From contig NZ_VSJK01000020.1 of assembly GCF_008085915.1 (NCBI RefSeq), forward strand, positions 1-64,000: a stretch of 64,000 nucleotides of DNA, read 5' to 3'. Shown here in pieces: positions 61,928-64,000 of the stretch (positions within the stretch are counted from its first letter, which is position 1; every line of letters starts with the position of its first letter). This DNA is from Oceaniovalibus sp. ACAM 378 (lineage in GTDB: Bacteria; Pseudomonadota; Alphaproteobacteria; Rhodobacterales; Rhodobacteraceae). A model generated the notes under the pieces. It worked only from the letters and a program-made list of their open reading frames with translations, did not search any database and was not told the DNA's origin. The translations under genes and the position numbers were made by a program.

Positions 61928-62734
61928 GGTATTGGCAAATCGTTCCTTTTGCCTGTTCAGACTATGGCCCGCCATGAGAATTCCAACCGATATGCCGCGC
62001 CTGAAAGGCTTTCGATATCCACGTGAGATCATTGCTTATGCTGTTTGGGCCTACCATCGCTTCGCACTGAGCACGGCCGACGTTGAAGACCTGGTGGCGG
62101 AGCGGGGTGTGCTTGTCAGCCGGGAAGCGATTCGGCTTTGGGTCAATCGCTTCGGGCGGCACTTCGCGGATAGCATCCGGTGTGACGGACCAAGACCGCA
62201 CGACAAGTGGCCCCTTGACGAGGTAGTACTCACGATCCGTGGCCAGAAACGTTGGCTGTGGCGCGCAATCGACGCTGACGGAGATGTGCTTGATATTCTC
62301 GTGCAAACGCGCCGGAATGCAAAAGCAGCAAAACGGTTCTTCAAAAGATTGGTCACAAGGTTCGGCGAGCCGCGCGTTGTAATCACGGACAAGTTGCGCA
62401 GCGACATCAAGCCAATCAAGACGTTAGCCCCGTGTGCGGATCACCGGGCCCACAAGGGTCTAAACAACGCGATCGAAGTATCGCACCGGCCGACCCGAAA
62501 ACGAGAGAAGATCTTCGGCAAGTTCAAATCCCGCCAGCAAGGTCAGAGGTTTCTGTGCACGTATGATCAAATCAACCTGATCTTCCGCCCGCACCGCTAG
62601 CAACTTTCAGCAGCCTCATACCGCCACGCCCGCTCAGATGCCTTCAGCCTCTTGGCCGACTACACCGCAGAAGTGGTGACATGATCCTGTCTTTTCCAAG
62701 ATTCACAAGCTGACGCCAACAACCTGGCAATACC
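61928..62734 (+). mobile_element. IS6-family element with both ends (copy D)
   Basis: Left terminus GGTATTGGCAAATCG at 61928; right terminus reads GGTATTGCCAGGTTGTTGG from 62734 on the minus strand. Length is about 807 bp, normal for IS6. The right end sits directly in the middle of copy E, so copy D appears to have inserted into or recombined with copy E. The flanking 8-mers differ, so no target duplication is visible. Confidence 0.82.
61974..62600 (+). CDS. IS6-family transposase (copy D), prematurely stopped
   Basis: 208 codons: the N-terminus MRIPTDMPRLKGFRYPREIIAYAVWAYHRF aligns with copy E, followed by WPLDEVV (Asp), VVITDKLRS (Asp) and RKREKIFGKFKS (Glu). At 62598 a TAG replaces the Tyr codon found in copy A (HRYQLSAASYRHARSD), so about 27 C-terminal residues are lost. 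The catalytic triad is complete. ATG 61974 is preferred to the frame opening at 61914. Confidence 0.85.
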   Translation: MRIPTDMPRLKGFRYPREIIAYAVWAYHRFALSTADVEDLVAERGVLVSREAIRLWVNRFGRHFADSIRCDGPRPHDKWPLDEVVLTIRGQKRWLWRAIDADGDVLDILVQTRRNAKAAKRFFKRLVTRFGEPRVVITDKLRSDIKPIKTLAPCADHRAHKGLNNAIEVSHRPTRKREKIFGKFKSRQQGQRFLCTYDQINLIFRPHR

Positions 62735-63248
62735 TCCGGGGCTACTGTTTTAATCGGGTTGATGTGGCTGCGTAGTTTGTCGGTGATGACGCCCCTCGGT
62801 TGGCCAAACTTTGCAACCAGCCTTTTGAAAAACCGCTTTGCTGCCTTAGCGTTTCGGCGTGTTTGCACGAGGATATCGAGGACGTTGCCATTTGGGTTGA
62901 TTGCGCGCCAGAGCCAGTGCTTCTTGCCACGGATCATGCGGACTACCTCGTCAAAGTGCCACTTGTCGTTCGGTCGTGGTCGATCCCGGCGGATGCAATA
63001 AGCGAAATACCGACCAAAGCGATTGACCCAAAGCCGGATCGCTTCCCGGCAGACTATCACTCCCCGCGCAGCCAACAGGTCTTCAACGTCGGCCGTGTTC
63101 AGGGCTAAGCGATGGTAGGCCCAGACAGCGTACGCAATGATCTCACGAGGATAACGGAAGCCCAACAGACGCGGCATGTGGGTTGGGATGTTCATCAGCT
63201 CTCCATACCCAGATCAGATGCGTCCAACTACTTGGCAAACCCCTCCAT
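62735..63248 (-). pseudogene. IS6-family element, 3'-truncated (copy E)
   Basis: The left terminus GGTTTGCCAAGTAGTTGGAC is read leftward from about 63248. The transposase starts at 63195 (MNIPTHMPRLLGFRYPREII) and contains the first two catalytic Asp (WHFDEVV, VITDKLRSH). It breaks at 62735 after INPIKTVAP, where the end of copy D begins. The missing part is present in the near-identical copy A at 5.2-5.4 kb. Confidence 0.85.
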
Positions 63249-63282
63249 GTGCTACATTGAACCGGCACACCATCGCCTCGCC

Positions 63283-63305
63283 AGACCCGACAACGCAACA
63301 GTCCC
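63283..63305. repeat. 23-bp repeat, likely IS terminus (second copy)
   Basis: Identical over 23 bases to 39748-39770. It stands between IS6 copy E and the MFS gene with no transposase attached, so it is an orphan end. Confidence 0.5.
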
Positions 63306-63429
63306 TTCGGGAGAGTTCCAGGGGGACTGATCAAGAAGGTTTGGCTGAATGGTGGCCGAGCAAATGAAGGTTGTTGCAAAAGGCTGCCTTGATCTCGAGG
63401 CTGACAGGAAACAGTGAGAACTTCGTCGG

Positions 63430-64000
63430 TCACTCCTCAGGTGCCGGCCCGTGGCGCAACGTGGCGAGCGTCAAGCCGAAGGCGATGACCCCGCAAAGTG
63501 AGATGACCGCGACCATCGGTGTTACCGTGCCGTCAAAGAACGGACTGGCAGCGATGATCATCCCGCCACCTGTCAGCATCTGCAACGTGCCGCCAAGCGA
63601 AGAGGCGAGTCCCGCGATGTCGCCGTGATCATCGAGCGCCATGACCATCGTTGTCGGGATCACCAACCCAAGACCTGCATTGCCGCAAAAGAGCAGCCCG
63701 ACCACGATTGGCAAGCTGGCGTGGCTGGAAAGCGCAATTGTCAGAAGAACAAGTGTAAAGCCGGCAAACATGCCGGTGCCAAACCGGATGGTCCGCGCCA
63801 GACCAATCCGTTCGGCCAGCGGCCCAGCCAGCTGTGAAGCCGCAAAGAATCCGATGGCATTCACGGCGAAAGCTATCGAGAAGCCGGTGGGCGATAGGCC
63901 GAACTCGTCCATGTAGACGAAGGAGGCAGAGGCAAGAAACACGAAGAAACTTGCCATGCCAAAGGCGCCGATGAATGTCAGGCCCAGGAAACCGCGATCA
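63430..64000 (-). CDS. Bcr/CflA-type MFS efflux transporter, 5' end outside window
   Basis: The C-terminal 190 or so residues of a major facilitator superfamily drug transporter. Six hydrophobic segments are visible, with SFVYMDEFGLSPTGFSIAFAVNA near the 5' part, LAERIGLARTIRFG (cytoplasmic loop) and GDIAGLASSLGGTLQMLTGG, which is typical of the Bcr/CflA group. The frame stays open to base 64000, so the start lies outside. The stop at 63430 is near IS debris but the C-terminus looks complete. Confidence 0.85.
   Translation of the reverse strand, partial: DRGFLGLTFIGAFGMASFFVFLASASFVYMDEFGLSPTGFSIAFAVNAIGFFAASQLAGPLAERIGLARTIRFGTGMFAGFTLVLLTIALSSHASLPIVVGLLFCGNAGLGLVIPTTMVMALDDHGDIAGLASSLGGTLQMLTGGGMIIAASPFFDGTVTPMVAVISLCGVIAFGLTLATLRHGPAPEE

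Overview
The window looks like an accessory region of a marine Rhodobacterales (Roseobacter-group) alphaproteobacterium. The basis is a fairly GC-rich composition, a dense set of ABC and TRAP uptake systems, GntR/LysR regulators, a MerF-type mercury operon and many IS6, IS5, IS3, IS256, IS481 and IS21 remnants. I see no tRNA, rRNA, CRISPR array or phage structural module. The first 214 bases hold no gene I can support.

Layout. (1) 0.2-4.9 kb: a divergent mercury-resistance locus (merR; merT, merP, a long merF, a 45-codon membrane ORF, merA, a second flavin disulfide oxidoreductase). (2) 4.9-6.2 kb: IS6 and IS5 debris. (3) 6.2-11.8 kb: LysR regulator and a four-gene operon (ProX/ProV/ProW-type ABC transporter plus choline sulfatase), a complete route for taking up and hydrolysing choline sulfate or related osmolytes. 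(4) 11.8-13.2 kb: IS5, IS3 and IS256 debris. (5) 13.3-26.1 kb: a divergon organised around a GntR repressor. The leftward arm is GntR, SDR, MmgE/PrpD and a peptide-type ABC transporter; the rightward arm is a ketopantoate-reductase-like enzyme, an M28-like and an M20 peptidase. It ends in a cupin fragment cut by an IS6 copy. (6) 26.8-27.4 kb: a 5'-truncated ParB-like gene. (7) 27.5-35.7 kb: a leftward nqrABCDEF-apbE-nqrM-CBS operon with a short NqrB that lacks the usual covalent FMN motif, divergent from a pentaheme cytochrome c gene. (8) 35.7-42.6 kb: an IS graveyard with a dctP pseudogene. (9) 42.6-61.9 kb: three full TRAP transporters in two divergent operons around a SAF-domain dehydrogenase and a GntR regulator, with CoA-ligand, hydratase, dehydrogenase and amidohydrolase enzymes, then a frameshifted pdxA-like gene. 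(10) 61.9-63.3 kb: nested IS6 copies. (11) A partial MFS efflux gene runs off the right edge.

Two observations stand out. First, five copies of a roughly 35-bp palindromic mini-element lie inside transposase genes: four in one IS5-type gene and one in an IS21 istA. Their ends are conserved (a CCGGCAG-like left part and a GAGAGGG-like right part), but each copy has its own self-complementary hairpin. I cannot match this to a described element. Second, the NQR-like complex has lost the FMN-bearing segment of NqrB but kept the NqrF, NqrD/E and NqrC cofactor sites, and it sits back to back with a periplasmic pentaheme cytochrome. This suggests electron delivery from NADH to a periplasmic cytochrome, as inference only.

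Regulation visible in the sequence: a MerR-type promoter with a 19-bp spacer; a palindrome TTATCATACGATAA between the gntR and panE-like genes; and a near-identical palindrome (core ATCCTATACGATATA) upstream of both TRAP operons flanking the second GntR gene.
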